The notes under the pieces: generated by a model | Told to the model about the DNA's origin: nothing | The model's database searches: none | The model's input: the letters and a program-made list of their open reading frames with translations, nothing else | Made by a program: the position numbers and the translations under genes | Origin: Globodera rostochiensis | Taxonomy: Eukaryota > Nematoda > Chromadorea > Rhabditida > Heteroderidae | Assembly (NCBI GenBank): GCA_018350325.1 | Contig: JAEVLN010000011.1 | Location: 3,194,122 to 3,258,121, forward strand | Length of the DNA stretch: 64,000 nucleotides | Direction of reading: 5' to 3' | In this document: positions 45,131 through 64,000 of the stretch, piece by piece | Layout of the letters: every line of letters starts with the position of its first letter | Position numbering within the stretch: position 1 is the first letter of the stretch

Positions 45131-48046
45131 ATGTGCGACTTGGTGTATGCAGGTTAATACTTTAAAAGTTCATTGAACATTGGTAGAATAATTAACCCAA
45201 ATTTGTCAAAGCTTTGCATTGGTTTTAATAGCTAAGAAGAATTTTTCAAAACATTTAACACTTTTAGTACGCGGGTCTTTTGGGTATTCTCTTAAATGCG
45301 GTGTCCAGTCTCCTGAAGAAGTGATGGGCGAAAACCTGTAATGTTTTGAGAGTTAGTTTCTATAAAAAACTGCCTTTTCAGTGATCCCAAAGATTGTTTT
45401 TGTCGCTGTTTCACATTCAGCAATACCGGCGTTTATTCTGCTTATTGTGATTCAAACAAGTGGGGGTTCCTCGCCTGTAATTTGGGTATTTTCTGGACAT
45501 GTGCCGATGTTTTAGGACGGCACTCGTCGAAGCATCCACCGGTCGGAAGTGCTTTTCTGTGGATTTGGGTAAAACTCAGTGCATTTTTTTCTCTCCAAAA
45601 GACAACTTCATGATCACCTACGAACCGTAAGTGGAGGGGAGGGGTCCGTTTTAAATTCGGAACGAAGATATGTGATCTACGGAACTCGCAAGAATTCTGA
45701 CGGGTCTCTCAAAACTCCGAATCCCAACCTCCGCTTTTGGTCGGTTCCTGATGGGAAGCTTCTGGCCACGGTTATTGCAGACAAACAGGTTTTGTTTGAA
45801 GCTATTCTCTTTAACATGGTTTTGGTGATAAGGCGAAAATTGCAAAAAACTCTTTTATTTGTTTACTTTTTGTCAAATGACATTTTTAATCGTAAAATGA
45901 TTGATCGTTTTGCTTTTTTAATTCCAGTCAAAGTTAAGGCGGTTTGGAAGCCTCGTTTTTCTGCAGATGAATCGTTGATGTTGCGTGTGCTTGGATCGGA
46001 AGTTCATTTCTTCAAAAACGGAAATTTTGGCATGCGCATTTAGCAGCCATCGGTAAAATTTTTATTTTTAGAGAAATCATCGCACAAAGTTGTGGTCAAG
46101 GACATCGCTTCTTTTTCGATTAGTCCTGGGACAACAATTCCGCACTTCGCCTGTTTCATTCCTTCAAAGGTAAAAGTTTAATGCGCTGTTGAAATTTCAA
46201 AAACGAAAAATTAGTTTTTGTTTTTATCAAAGTTATGTAAGCGATTTCTTAGAACCAACCGGCGATGATCCAACTTCGAAGTCTCTCTGATTCGTTGGAA
46301 GTGCTCTTCTCGAAGGCGTCGTTCACTTGCGACCGTTGCATAATGAATTGGAATTTGAAAGGTACCGAACGGGTCGAAATTTGGTCCGTTTTTTCAATTG
46401 GTTCAATTTGAAGGAAATGCTCTGCTGGTGACCGCCTCGGTTGACGTGGACAAATCCGATAAAGTAAAAAAGTTTTTTTCTAATCTTTTTATTCTTTTGT
46501 TAATGTGATAGGGTATCTGGGGGAATGGTTAGGGATGCCCGGACGGTCTCCCGTATCCCCGATGATCTTTCCCCATGAACCGCTTCCATCCTTGTGTCCG
46601 AAAGTTTATTCATTTCTAAATGTCGACGAAGAAGAAATGGTGAGCCGTGCAGAAAGAATGATGGGGAAGCTTCAGGAACGGCCCACTCATTCACCAGCCC
46701 TCACCCGAGTCGTGCCGGAGGCACGACTCTCGAAGGTCCCCGAGGAATGAGCTACTTCGCTTTCCTCCTCGGCTTTTATGTCTTCTTAGGCGGTGCCTGG
46801 GGGCTGGTTATAATTGTGTTGGGGGTGGAGTCCAAGTCATCTCAATCAAATGCTTTAATATTCCATTCTGATACATTACATTAAGTCTTACTACGGAGTC
46901 AGCCATTTGTACTGTCTTCTTACCAAGTCGTACGGCGACTGTTTCAATGTATTGTTAAACATTTACACCATTTTAGTTTTTTTTTTTGCAAATTTAGGTA
47001 CCTTTGAGCAAACAAGGGCCGGTGCATTGTGTGCAGTGGGCTCCGAATTCGAAAGAGTTTTGTGTTTGTTACGGTTTTATGCCTTCAAAGGTTTGCATAA
47101 AGTCGCGGAATTTTTAACGAAATTTCTTTGAGGTTACAATTTTCAACACCCGTGGTGACGTCGTGTGGGAAATGAGCGAAGGGCACCGCAACGAAGTGTA
47201 TTATAACCCCCAGTCCTCAATTTTGGTCACTTGTGGCTTCGGAAACATTGCCTCGGGCAAAATGGAGTTTTGGAATTTGGACACTCACAGTGAAATCAGC
47301 GAATTTTGTGTACCCCACACGACGCATTTCGAATGGGCACCGGACGGGCAGCATCTCTGGTCTTTTACTGACCTACAAATTGTTAAATTAACTTTGGAGG
47401 CTTTAAAGCACTTCGACTACAGCGCCGCGACTTAAGATAGACAATGGATTCCGAATTTGGACATATAAGGGCGAATTGGTTTATGAACAGAAGTACGAGC
47501 GGGAGGAATTGTGGGAGGTTCGTAACAAATTGACAAAAATCGGTTTTGATTTTGCAACATACCGAGTCGATGGTGGTGACAGAAAAATGATTTGCTTTTA
47601 GGTGAAGTGGCGGCCGTGCACGGCGTACAACAAATTCAAAATTGAGGAGCTCAACAAGGATCAAATTTCAACAAATGCCACTCGTTTGAATGATGGAAAA
47701 ATCAGAACACCGCTGGACAATTTGCCGAAAGGAGCGCTAACACAGACGGCACGATACGTCCCACCGCATTTGAGGGGTTCTTTAGGGGTAACAAAAAAAT
47801 AACGCATTCAAAATTTCAGGCAAACCGCAAAAAACTCAGGAGAAAAAGGAGCCGAAGTCGGATGAAACGGACGTGGGGAAGAAAATTCGAACGTTGCAGA
47901 AGAAATTGGATGACATAACAAAGCTGAAGGCAAGAAAGGAGGCCGGTGAGCAGCTGGAGCTGAACCAGGTGGAGAAGATCCGTATCGAGGAGCGGCTGCT
48001 GGAGGAGTTGGAGCAGTTGAAATCGGTTGCCATTGCCGACAGCTAA
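45131..48046 (+). CDS. Eukaryotic translation initiation factor 2A (eIF2A)
   Basis: Monomeric factor that can deliver initiator tRNA to the 40S subunit; an N-terminal beta-propeller followed by a charged C-terminus. A 22-nt first exon (MCDLVYA, 45131-45152) joins in phase with VRGSFGYSLKCGVQSPEEV, then DPKDCFCRCFTFSNTGVYSA, TALVEASTGRKCFSVDLG with CIFFSPKDNFMITYEP, NPNLRFWSVPDGKLLATV, KAVWKPRFSADESLMLRVLG with SEVHFFKNGNF, a variable part (46.1-47.1 kb), VVWEMSEGHRNEVYYNPQSS, GFGNIASGKMEFWNLDTH, HFEWAPDGQHLWSFT, VKWRPCTAYNKFKIEEL, TARYVPPHLRGS, and the coiled C-terminus KKIRTLQKKLDDITKLKARK ending ADS-stop at 48046. The WAPDGQH, GFGN and YxPPxxR blocks match eIF2A. The middle exons near 46.6-46.9 kb are less certain. 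Confidence 0.9.
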
Positions 48047-49331
48047 TGGGGAAATACTGTTGTCATGCTTGTTTGGCCTTCTGTTTTCTTTCTTTTTATT
48101 CCATCCCGCCTCGTCATAGACCACATTTGTAAAAGGTCACATGTTTTGAGATATTACAATTTTGTTTGTTCAAACGGAAGCTGCGGACTCGAAAGGTGTG
48201 CAATGGAATTTTGAATTGTTGTGCTATTCCATTGCTGTCCATTTGGAATTCTTCCCATCTGTCGTTGGCTGTCCTTTGTCCGTCCAACCTTTGTTGACCG
48301 CTTGGCCCCGCTCAGTGCAAAAGTGGGGGGGGGGAAGATGTATTGACACGGGGACCATATGTCGTAGAAGGTGTGTGAGTTGGCGGAGAAAGGATGGGAG
48401 GTGGGTGGTGTCAGAGTTGAGAAGGGTGTCAGTGGAGGGGGGGGGGGGGGGACAGTTGCCAGGAGCTGAAGCGATTCACGAATTCGGAGAGGGACAAGAG
48501 AAGGTGGTCATCGAAAAGAAGCAAGCAAATTGAGGGTTGATTGGTGCTTTGGAAGAAGGGAAAAATCGAAGGAGAGGCAGGAGCATTCAGTATGGCCAAT
48601 TGTCAATGTTTCGGGGCGGAGCATTCTCCCATTTAGCAAGGAATGGCCGAGCCGATCAATTCGATGTCCGGCGGCGAACAGACACTCTTCTTCCTCTGAC
48701 CCCGAGGGGACATTAAGCTAATTTTGCGTGGAATAGGTGCGTTGTGGGTAAATATGGATCTATCTGAGGGCCCAGACTCGAAATCAGTCAAACCCACTTA
48801 TAGGGTTTCTTAGGTGCTGAAACGATAGAACAATCAAATTTTGTGTCGCTCCACCTTTAAACCGGGTTTTGGACGGTTTAAAAATGGAGATTTTTGACTT
48901 AAATTTTGTGCTCTCCCGGCGACCAACCGTAAGAAATTTGGTTCTGGTCCGGTTTATGCGTCCCATGAAACCGGTTTAAAATTTTGAAAATTAAGGAAAA
49001 AGCTACTTTTAAGTACAAAAGCAGGATAAAATAAAATGAAAGGCCGTGTAACGGCCCGCCACCAGCGAGCATTCGATGATGGAGCAAGTAATAGGGCGAG
49101 ACGGAGGGCGGAGGAAAAAGTCTGACGAGCGCCACTGGGGGGCGAGCGCGCGAGACCCCCAGCCGGGTTACGCGCGGACTTCTTCCGGAGTCTCGCCCCA
49201 CCTAACCTAAGAAACATTATAAAAGTGGTTTTGAGTGATTTCGAGTCTGGGCCCTATGGTCCATATTTTCCGCGTTGTGCCTATTGTGTCATTTGAATTC
49301 ATTGGGCGATTTGGCCTAATTTAAAGAGTAT
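48047..49331. other. Intergenic with dispersed repeats
   Basis: No gene recognised. 48800-48960 shares TATAGGGTTTCTTAGGTGC and CCTTTAAACCGGGTTTTG with 39710-39730 and 40175-40200; 48975-49115 matches 11565-11690. A G-rich stretch lies at 48330-48460. Confidence 0.45.
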
Positions 49332-50245
49332 GGGGTCATTCGCGTCTGGCCACTCGCGTGTCGCCCGCCATTCGCGTCTCAGGGCCTTGTTTTCTCGAGA
49401 ATTTAGCATAATGCGTGTTTCGGAATTTATTACTAAATTCTCGTTCAAAACCTAGACCGAGCCTAGTGAGAGACCCGAATAATCATTCGGTGTTCCCAAT
49501 TATTTTGTTGAAAATGGCACGTTCTTCTAAAGCATTCGGAATCACAAATTCGGGATTCGTCGAGGGATTGGTTTAAAAGGCAAAAATCAGTAATTTTACT
49601 AGAACGACACACGATTGTGTTAAAGAATGTTTCAGAACAGAGCAGACATCCCTGGATTAGAAGTCGTTAGGCTTAGGCCTAAGCCACCCTGAGCTTGTGG
49701 TTCCTACCCTACTAAAAATCATGAACTGAACGATGTCGCTTTATAAATAAAGAAAGAAAAAAAGCAAAAAAAACTATCAAAAGAAAAAGTGAATGGGACG
49801 GGAGTGGCCCTTTTTCTACTGAGACGCGAGTGGCCATACGCGAGTGGCCATACGCGAGTGGCCATACGCGAGTGGCCATACGCGAGTGGCCATACGCGAG
49901 TGGCCATACGCGAGTGGCCATACGCGAGTGGCCATACGCGAGTGGCCATACGCGAGTGGCCAGACGCGATGGCACGCGAGTGGCCATACGCGAGTGGCCA
50001 TACGCGAGTGGCCATACGCGAATGGCCAGACGCGAGTGGCCAGACGCGAGTGGCCATACGCGAGTGGCCATACGCGAGTGGCCATACGCGAGTGGCCATA
50101 CGCGAGTGGCCATACGCGAGTGGCCATACGCGAGTGGCCATACGCGAGTGGCCAGACGCGAGTGGCCAGACGCGAGTGGCCAGACGCGAGTGGCCAGACG
50201 CGAGTGGCCAGACGCGAGTGGCCAGACGCGAGTGGCCCGCTTCGC
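49332..50245. mobile_element. Inverted-array element X (14-bp unit CGCGAGTGGCCATA)
   Basis: A worn left array (49335-49381, CATTCGCGTCTGGCCACTCG) faces a long right array (49821-50240) of about 30 copies of CGCGAGTGGCCATA/CAGA. The inner boundary GCGTCTCAG / CTGAGACGCG is inverted. The right array shifts from ...CCATA to ...CCAGA variants in blocks. Because the unit is 14 bp and has no stop in any register, all six frames stay open. The array ends about 55 bp before the TMC start codon. No flanking duplication was found. Confidence 0.75.
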
Positions 50246-50295
50246 AATTGAAAAGACCCAAAAATGCAATTCCCCTTTAAAATTAAAATTCGAAA

Positions 50296-58590
<8,295 letters not shown>

Positions 58591-60024
58591 GAAAATCGAC
58601 CCAAACGGTTTGTCTTCAACCAATCAAATTCCTCATTCTCTCAATTTGTGGCCAAATTTTGCTCATTCCCCAAATTCTTTCCGTTTCACATTTGGCAATA
58701 AATTGCTTCGTTTGAATGAAATTCATTTTCGGCAAATAATTACCCTTTCTTTCCATTTTGGCATAAAAGAATTGCTCCCCGTGAGCATTTTGATGAAAAT
58801 TTATCTAAAGATAATTACGGTTGAAATTCCAAAAATGTACAAATTATTCACAGTTAGCACATATTTTTGGAATAAATTTTTGAATTTTCAAAAATCTGCG
58901 AGGGACTTGCAGCTGTTGTAATAAATGAATGCCAAGGCCAAATTACTTCGCAACAAACTTCCCATAGCAATTAATTTTGTCAATTAATTAGCGCTATTTA
59001 ATTGCCAAATTGACTTCCGATGCAAATTCTTGCGTTGTCCATTCTTTCAAAGGGTCGGCCACTCCCCATTTAATCCCCCCCCCTAAACATTCAATTGGCT
59101 CTGTTCCCTCCCTGGCAGAAGAGGGTAAATTGATTTTGGCTTAAGCAATTGAACGATGGGAGCAATTTGACTTATTTTGTGCACACCGCAAAAGGGCCAC
59201 CGGCGGATCACATTTCGGCGAGAATTGGGGGCCCGAAGGATGGGGGGGGGCAGAGATAATTCAATTCCCGAGGGGGTGGGGGCGGGAATCCAACAAATCT
59301 CTCATTAACCTCCCGCATTTCAATTATTTGTCATTTTCGGCGCTTTGCCAAATAACCCAAAAATAATTTTGGAGGGTTCCAAAGTATTGAAGTCGCAAAA
59401 ATTGTTACGCTTTGCCTTTCCATCCCCCGGCTTCTCAATTTCGTATTTGTCCACGAGCAATTGGCCAACTGAACTGCTAAAGAGGGGCGGGGCGGGCGGA
59501 AGTAATTCGATTTACCGCAACATTCGCCCTCAAAATACGCTTTGCTTCTGTCTCAAATTCATTTTGCCCGTCATGTTATTATTACAAGCTAAATGATCGC
59601 TGGGGGGGGGGCCAACACTCACAAATAAGCCCCCCCCCCCCCCCAATCACCCCCTCTCTCCTTCCTTTGCCAGAGGCTGACACACCTGTCCCCCCCCCCC
59701 CCCCCCTCATCCTCCTCCTCCTTCCTCGTCAAGGGTAAATTTGTCCGTAAAACTGATCAGTCCGCCCGATTTTACATCCCGACTTCACTCCTCATTCATC
59801 TTCGTCATATTCGTCCACTTTCAAAGACTGACACGCATTTGCGTAGAAGAGGGCATTATCAGTAATTCGAAAATCTAAAACCGGGTCATTTTCGGGGTTT
59901 ATGCTTCATTATAAAATCTGAAGTCAGCCGAAACAAAGTCCTTCTACCGCCGCCTATGCGTCCCTCCATTCCTTTGTCCATCGCAAAATTCAAACGCCAA
60001 ACCACCGTCACTTTCTTGCCATCC
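58591..60024. other. Downstream intergenic region
   Basis: AT-rich 3' DNA to about 59000, then mixed DNA with C and G runs (59625, 59690). No gene or RNA recognised. Confidence 0.4.
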
Positions 60025-60812
60025 AACAAACCCCCCCCCCCCCTCCCCTCCCTCCCTTTACCCCCCCCCCCCCCCTCCCTCCCTTAACCCGCCCCCCCCC
60101 TCCCTCCCTTAACCCCCCCCCCCCCTCCCTCCCTTTACCCCCCCCCCCCCCCCCCCCTCCCTTAACCCGCCCCCCCCCCTCCCTCCCTTAACCCCCCCCC
60201 CCTCCCTCCCTTTCCCCCCCCCCCCTCCCTCCCTTAACCCGCCCCCCCCCCCTCCCTCCCTTAACCCCCCCCCTCCCTCCCTTTACCCCCCCCCCCCCCC
60301 TCCCTCCCTTAACCCGCCCCCCCCCCCTCCCCCCTTAACCCCCCCCCCCCCTCCCTCCCTTTACCCCCCCCCCCCCTCCCTCCCTTAACCCCCCCCCCTC
60401 CCTCCCTTAACCCCCCCCCCTCCCTCCCTTAACCCCCCCCCCCCCCCTCCTCCCTTAACCCCCCCCCCCCCTCCATCCTCCCTTAACCCCCCCCTCCCTC
60501 CCTTAACCCCCCCCCTCCATCCTCCCTTAACCCCCCCCCCCTCCATCCTCCCTTACCCCCCCCCCCCCCATCCTCCCTTAACCCCCCCCCCCCTCCCTCC
60601 CTTAACCCCCCCCCCCTCCCTCCCTTACCCCCCCCCCCCTCCATCCTCCCTTTACCCCATCCCCCCCCCCCTCCATCCTCCCTTACCCCCCCCCCCTCCC
60701 TCCCTTAACCTCCCCCCCCCCTCCCTCCCTTAACCCCCCCCCCCCTCCCTCCCTTAACCCCCCCCCCCTCCCTCCCTTAACCTCCCCCCCCCCCCTCCCT
60801 CCCCAATCCCCC
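60025..60812 (+). repeat. C-rich array CCCTCCCTTAACCC
   Basis: About 33 copies of a 20-26 bp unit, CTCCCTCCCTTAAC plus a C run (some with TTTAC or CATCC variants). It is the reverse complement of the array at 63001-64000. Confidence 0.92.
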
Positions 60813-63000
60813 AACCTCCGACTGATTGGCCTTTGTTCGTCCGCGTTTAGTCGCGTGCGCTCCGCCAATCAATCCGCTAAATTTTAATTGGCCTGAGAAA
60901 ATGTAAATTGGCGGCGGGGGGGGGGGGGACAGCGGTGAAATTAGAAGTTGCTGAATCGGAAGAGGCCGAATGGTTTTTTTGATTTGGAGAGTTGCTGATC
61001 CCCGGTTTCTTTAGGAGTTTCTCATTTTGTGTTTGTTCTTCCACGCCCCCCCCCCCCCCGACAAGTTCGCCCTCAGCAAAGTGCCTTTCTCTTCTCCCAC
61101 CAACAACATCCCCCCTCCCCCCCCTTCCCCTCAACCCCCCCCCCCCCCTTCCCCTCACCTCCCCCCCCTTCCCCCCCCCCTTCCCCTCAACCCCCCCCCC
61201 TTCCCCCCCCCCCTTCCCTCAACCTCCCCCTCCTTCCCCCCCCCCTTCCCCTCAACCTCCCCCCCCTTCCCCCCCCTTCCCCTCAACCTCCCCCTCCTTC
61301 CCCCCCCTTCCCCTCAACTCTGAATAACTCTCAATCACACAAAATGTCTTCTGCTGTCTCTCAAAATATGCCCGCGGCGCAACATTTCCGTCCGGAAATG
61401 GACTGACTGTCCAGCCCAACACATCCAAAATCGCCGGGAGCATTAAAGGCAAAAGCCCGCTCGCCCGTTGACTCATTGAGTCATCCTGGCAGATGGACTG
61501 CGGAAAAGCGATCGAGACGCTTCCGTCCGTTTGGGCAACCATTTGCTTTTTGGCATTTGGGGAAAAATTCATAATGAAGGCGGAAAGTGTGGGAAATGCG
61601 AGGGATCTTCGGGTGAATGTGATGGGAAACGGCAAATTTGGTGTTCAGGCGGGCGGGGGGGGGGGGTGAGTCCGTCGTCCTCTGTGGGAAAGTTTGATCG
61701 TATTCTATTCATCGTCCGACTTTTACCCCCCCCCCCCCCCCCCCTCCCCACCCCTACCCCCACCCAGGTTGCTTGCTTATCGTATGCTCGCCCTCCGTCA
61801 TTCTCCATTCTGATCACACCCGCCCTCCCCCCTATTTTCTCATTTGTTTGCCCGATTAGTCCGTCCACCCCCCCTCCCCCCCCTCCCCCGGCCATCCCAC
61901 CACCCATCCAGACACCCTCAGATCATCCGCTGCATGGCGCGATAATTGTCCGTCCGTCCTTCCAAAGCAGAAGGCGGCGATCCTTTGAGCTCAAAGCGTG
62001 GATTTCCGCAGAAATACGTTCGACAAATCCCCCCCCCCCCCTCCCTCTCTCCGACTGATCCGATGCGATCCCTCTCCCCATTACTATAAAACTTGCGCAC
62101 AACGCGTCATTAATTGCCTATTTCGCCCAAGGGAATATTTACATTTACACACTTTGGCGAGGCGGCACAAAAGAAAGTCAAAGGATGCGGGGGCGGGAGG
62201 CGGGGATGGCACTGACAGAAGGACGGGCGGGGGAACGACGGGGAGGGGGCGCGGGCCACTGTCATCGTTTGCGCTTTTCCCTCCGTTCAATCGCTTTTCT
62301 CAACAAAAAGTCCATCAGTCTCATCAAACATCACAATTCCTCCAACTTTGTCCCCAAACTTTGCCGACTCCAAGTCCCCTTAATAAATAAATATATGCAT
62401 ACTTATGGCCAACACCCCCCCCCCCCCCCCCTCCCCCCTCAGCCCCCTCATCTGAAGGACTCTCCCCCTCCCCCTTTCCTTTGTCCTTCGCCCAATATTT
62501 TCTTTCTTTGTCGCGCAAATCGCGTTATCCCCCATTTAATTGCGCTCTTCACACAAAACCCTCGCGGCTTTCCCCCCCCCCCCCCCCCCTCCCTCCCCCC
62601 CCCTTTTCCCCTCCCCCCCCCTTTTCCCCTCCCCCTCTCTCCTCGTCCTAATTTTTGCGTGATTGGGTGCTCTTCGTAAAATTAATTTGGCACCATTTGG
62701 TTATTGGCCGGCCATCCACCACTTTTGTTTGTTTTTCTCTCTCCACACAAATTGTTCGGCGAAATGTGTGAAAGGGCCATAAAGAATTAATTTGTCCCCT
62801 CAGGGCCATTTATTAAATTTCCATTAAAAACTAAGCAAATAATGGCTAAAAGCAAAATTCATTTGCACCAAATTTTGGAGAGGACAGAGAAAGAGAATTG
62901 GTGGAGGGGGCGGATTAATTTCGATGATTTTGCACAACCATTTAATTCGCAAATAACAAAGCTCGTCCGGACTAGATAGGAAGACTGGCGACAGACGTTG
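60813..63000. other. Segment between the two inverted C/G arrays
   Basis: Contains a third C-rich repeat (61115-61320, CCTTCCCCTCAACCTCCCCC units) and C runs at 61727, 62025, 62417 and 62573. Stretches at 61330-61620 and 62640-63000 have normal composition, but no protein was recognised. Confidence 0.45.
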
Positions 63001-64000
63001 GAAGGGGGGGGGAGGGGGTAAAGGGAGGGAGGGGGGGGGTTAAGGGAGGGAGGGGGGGGGGGGGTTAAGGAGGGAGGGGGGGGGGGAGGTTAAGGGAGGG
63101 AGGGGGGGGGGGGTTAAGGGAGGATGGGGGGGGGGGGTAAGGGAGGATGGAGGGGGGGGGGGTTAAGGGAGGGAGGGGGGGGGGGAGTTAAGGGAGGGAG
63201 GGGGGGGGGGGTTAAGGGAGGATGGAGGGGGGGGGGGGGGGTAAGGAGGATGGAGGGGGGGGGGGATGGGGTAAAGGGAGGATGGAGGGGGGGGGGGGTT
63301 AAGGAGGGAGGGGGGGGGGGTTAAGGGAGGGAGGGGGGGGGGAGGTTAAGGGAGGGAGGGGGGGGGAGGTTAAGGGAGGGAGGGGGGGGCTAAGGGAGGG
63401 AGGGGGGGGGGGTTTAAGGGAGGAGGGGGGGGGGGTTAAGGGAGGGAGGGGGGCTAAGGGAGGGAGGGGGGGGGGGGGGTTAGGGAGGGAGGGGGGGGGG
63501 GGTTAAGGGAGGGAGGGGGGGGGGTTAAGGGAGGGAGGGGGGGGGGGGGTTAAGGGAGGGAGGGGGGGGGGGGGGTTAAGGGAGGGAGGGGGGGGGGTTA
63601 GGGAGGGAGGGGGGGGGGAGGTTAAGGGAGGGAGGGGGGGGGGAGGTTAAGGGAGGGAGGGGGGGTTAAGGGAGGATGGAGGGGGGGGGGTTAAGGGAGG
63701 ATGGAGGGGGGGGGGGGTAAGGGAGGGAGGGGGGGGGGGGGTTAAGGGAGGATGGAGGGGGGGGGGGGTTAAGGGAGATGGAGGGGGGGGGGGGGGGTAA
63801 AGGGAGGGAGGGGGGGGGGGGTTAAGGGAGGGAGGGGGGGGGCGGGTTAAGGGAGGGAGGGGGGGGGGGGGGGGGTAAAGGGAGGGAGGGGGGGGGGGGT
63901 TAAGGGAGGGAGGGGGGGGGGGATGGGGTAAAGGGAGGATGGAGGGGGGGGGGGGGTAAGAAGAGGATGGGAAGAGGGGGGGTAAAGGGGGGGGGGGGAG
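63001..64000 (-). repeat. G-rich array GTTAAGGGAGGGAGGGG
   Basis: About 40 copies of a 22-28 bp unit GGTTAAGGGAGGGAGGG plus a G run, running to the last base of the window. It can form G-quadruplexes on this strand. Some copies carry GGATGGAGG or TAAAGGG variants, the same variants as in the inverted array at 60025. Confidence 0.92.

Overview
The window is nuclear DNA from a nematode. The protein-coding genes are split by short introns and resemble animal, specifically nematode, proteins: a POP-1-type TCF with HMG box and C-clamp, a TMC channel, eIF2A, a LARP4-type La protein, AdoMet decarboxylase, a SERAC1-like esterase and FKBP12. The hexamer TTAGGC, the usual nematode telomere repeat, recurs inside dispersed repeats. 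At least one intron appears to be GC-AG. Heavy repeat load plus GC-AG splicing would fit a plant-parasitic tylenchid such as a cyst nematode, but the species is an inference.

Layout. 0-7.6 kb: a small URI-like gene (+), FKBP12 (-) and a SERAC1-like serine esterase (-), with an inverted-array element between the last two. 7.6-12.4 kb: hAT-like elements, a large inverted duplication and tRNA-derived SINE pieces. 12.5-14.6 kb: S-adenosylmethionine decarboxylase (+). 14.6-25.4 kb: almost gene-free, with C-rich minisatellites, a 1.58-kb AT-rich segment present twice in tandem with identical N positions (probable assembly artefact) and a 10-N gap. 25.4-28.3 kb: pop-1/TCF (+). 29.4-34.4 kb: LARP4-like (-). 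34.4-38.3 kb: low-complexity intergenic DNA with one clean hAT-like element. 38.3-44.8 kb: a dense cluster of non-autonomous elements, each ending in inverted arrays of its own short tandem repeat. 45.1-48.0 kb: eIF2A (+). 49.3-50.2 kb: another inverted-array element, ending about 50 bp before the start of a TMC gene (50.3-58.6 kb, +) that carries minisatellites in its introns and C-terminus. 58.6-64 kb: C-rich/G-rich arrays, including TTAAGGGAGGG-type arrays in opposite orientations at 60.0-60.8 and 63.0-64.0 kb.

The genes do not form a pathway. They are independent housekeeping, signalling or sensory genes. The unusual part is the repeat fraction. I could define ends and 8-10 bp target-site duplications by eye for eleven elements. 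Several share one plan: a short terminal sequence, then a tandem array of a 10-30 bp unit private to that element, then a core, then the same array inverted. This looks like a clan of hAT-like, foldback-shaped non-autonomous elements whose subterminal arrays change from family to family. It is the strongest candidate here for something not well described. No searches could be run; all gene names rest on recognising conserved motifs.
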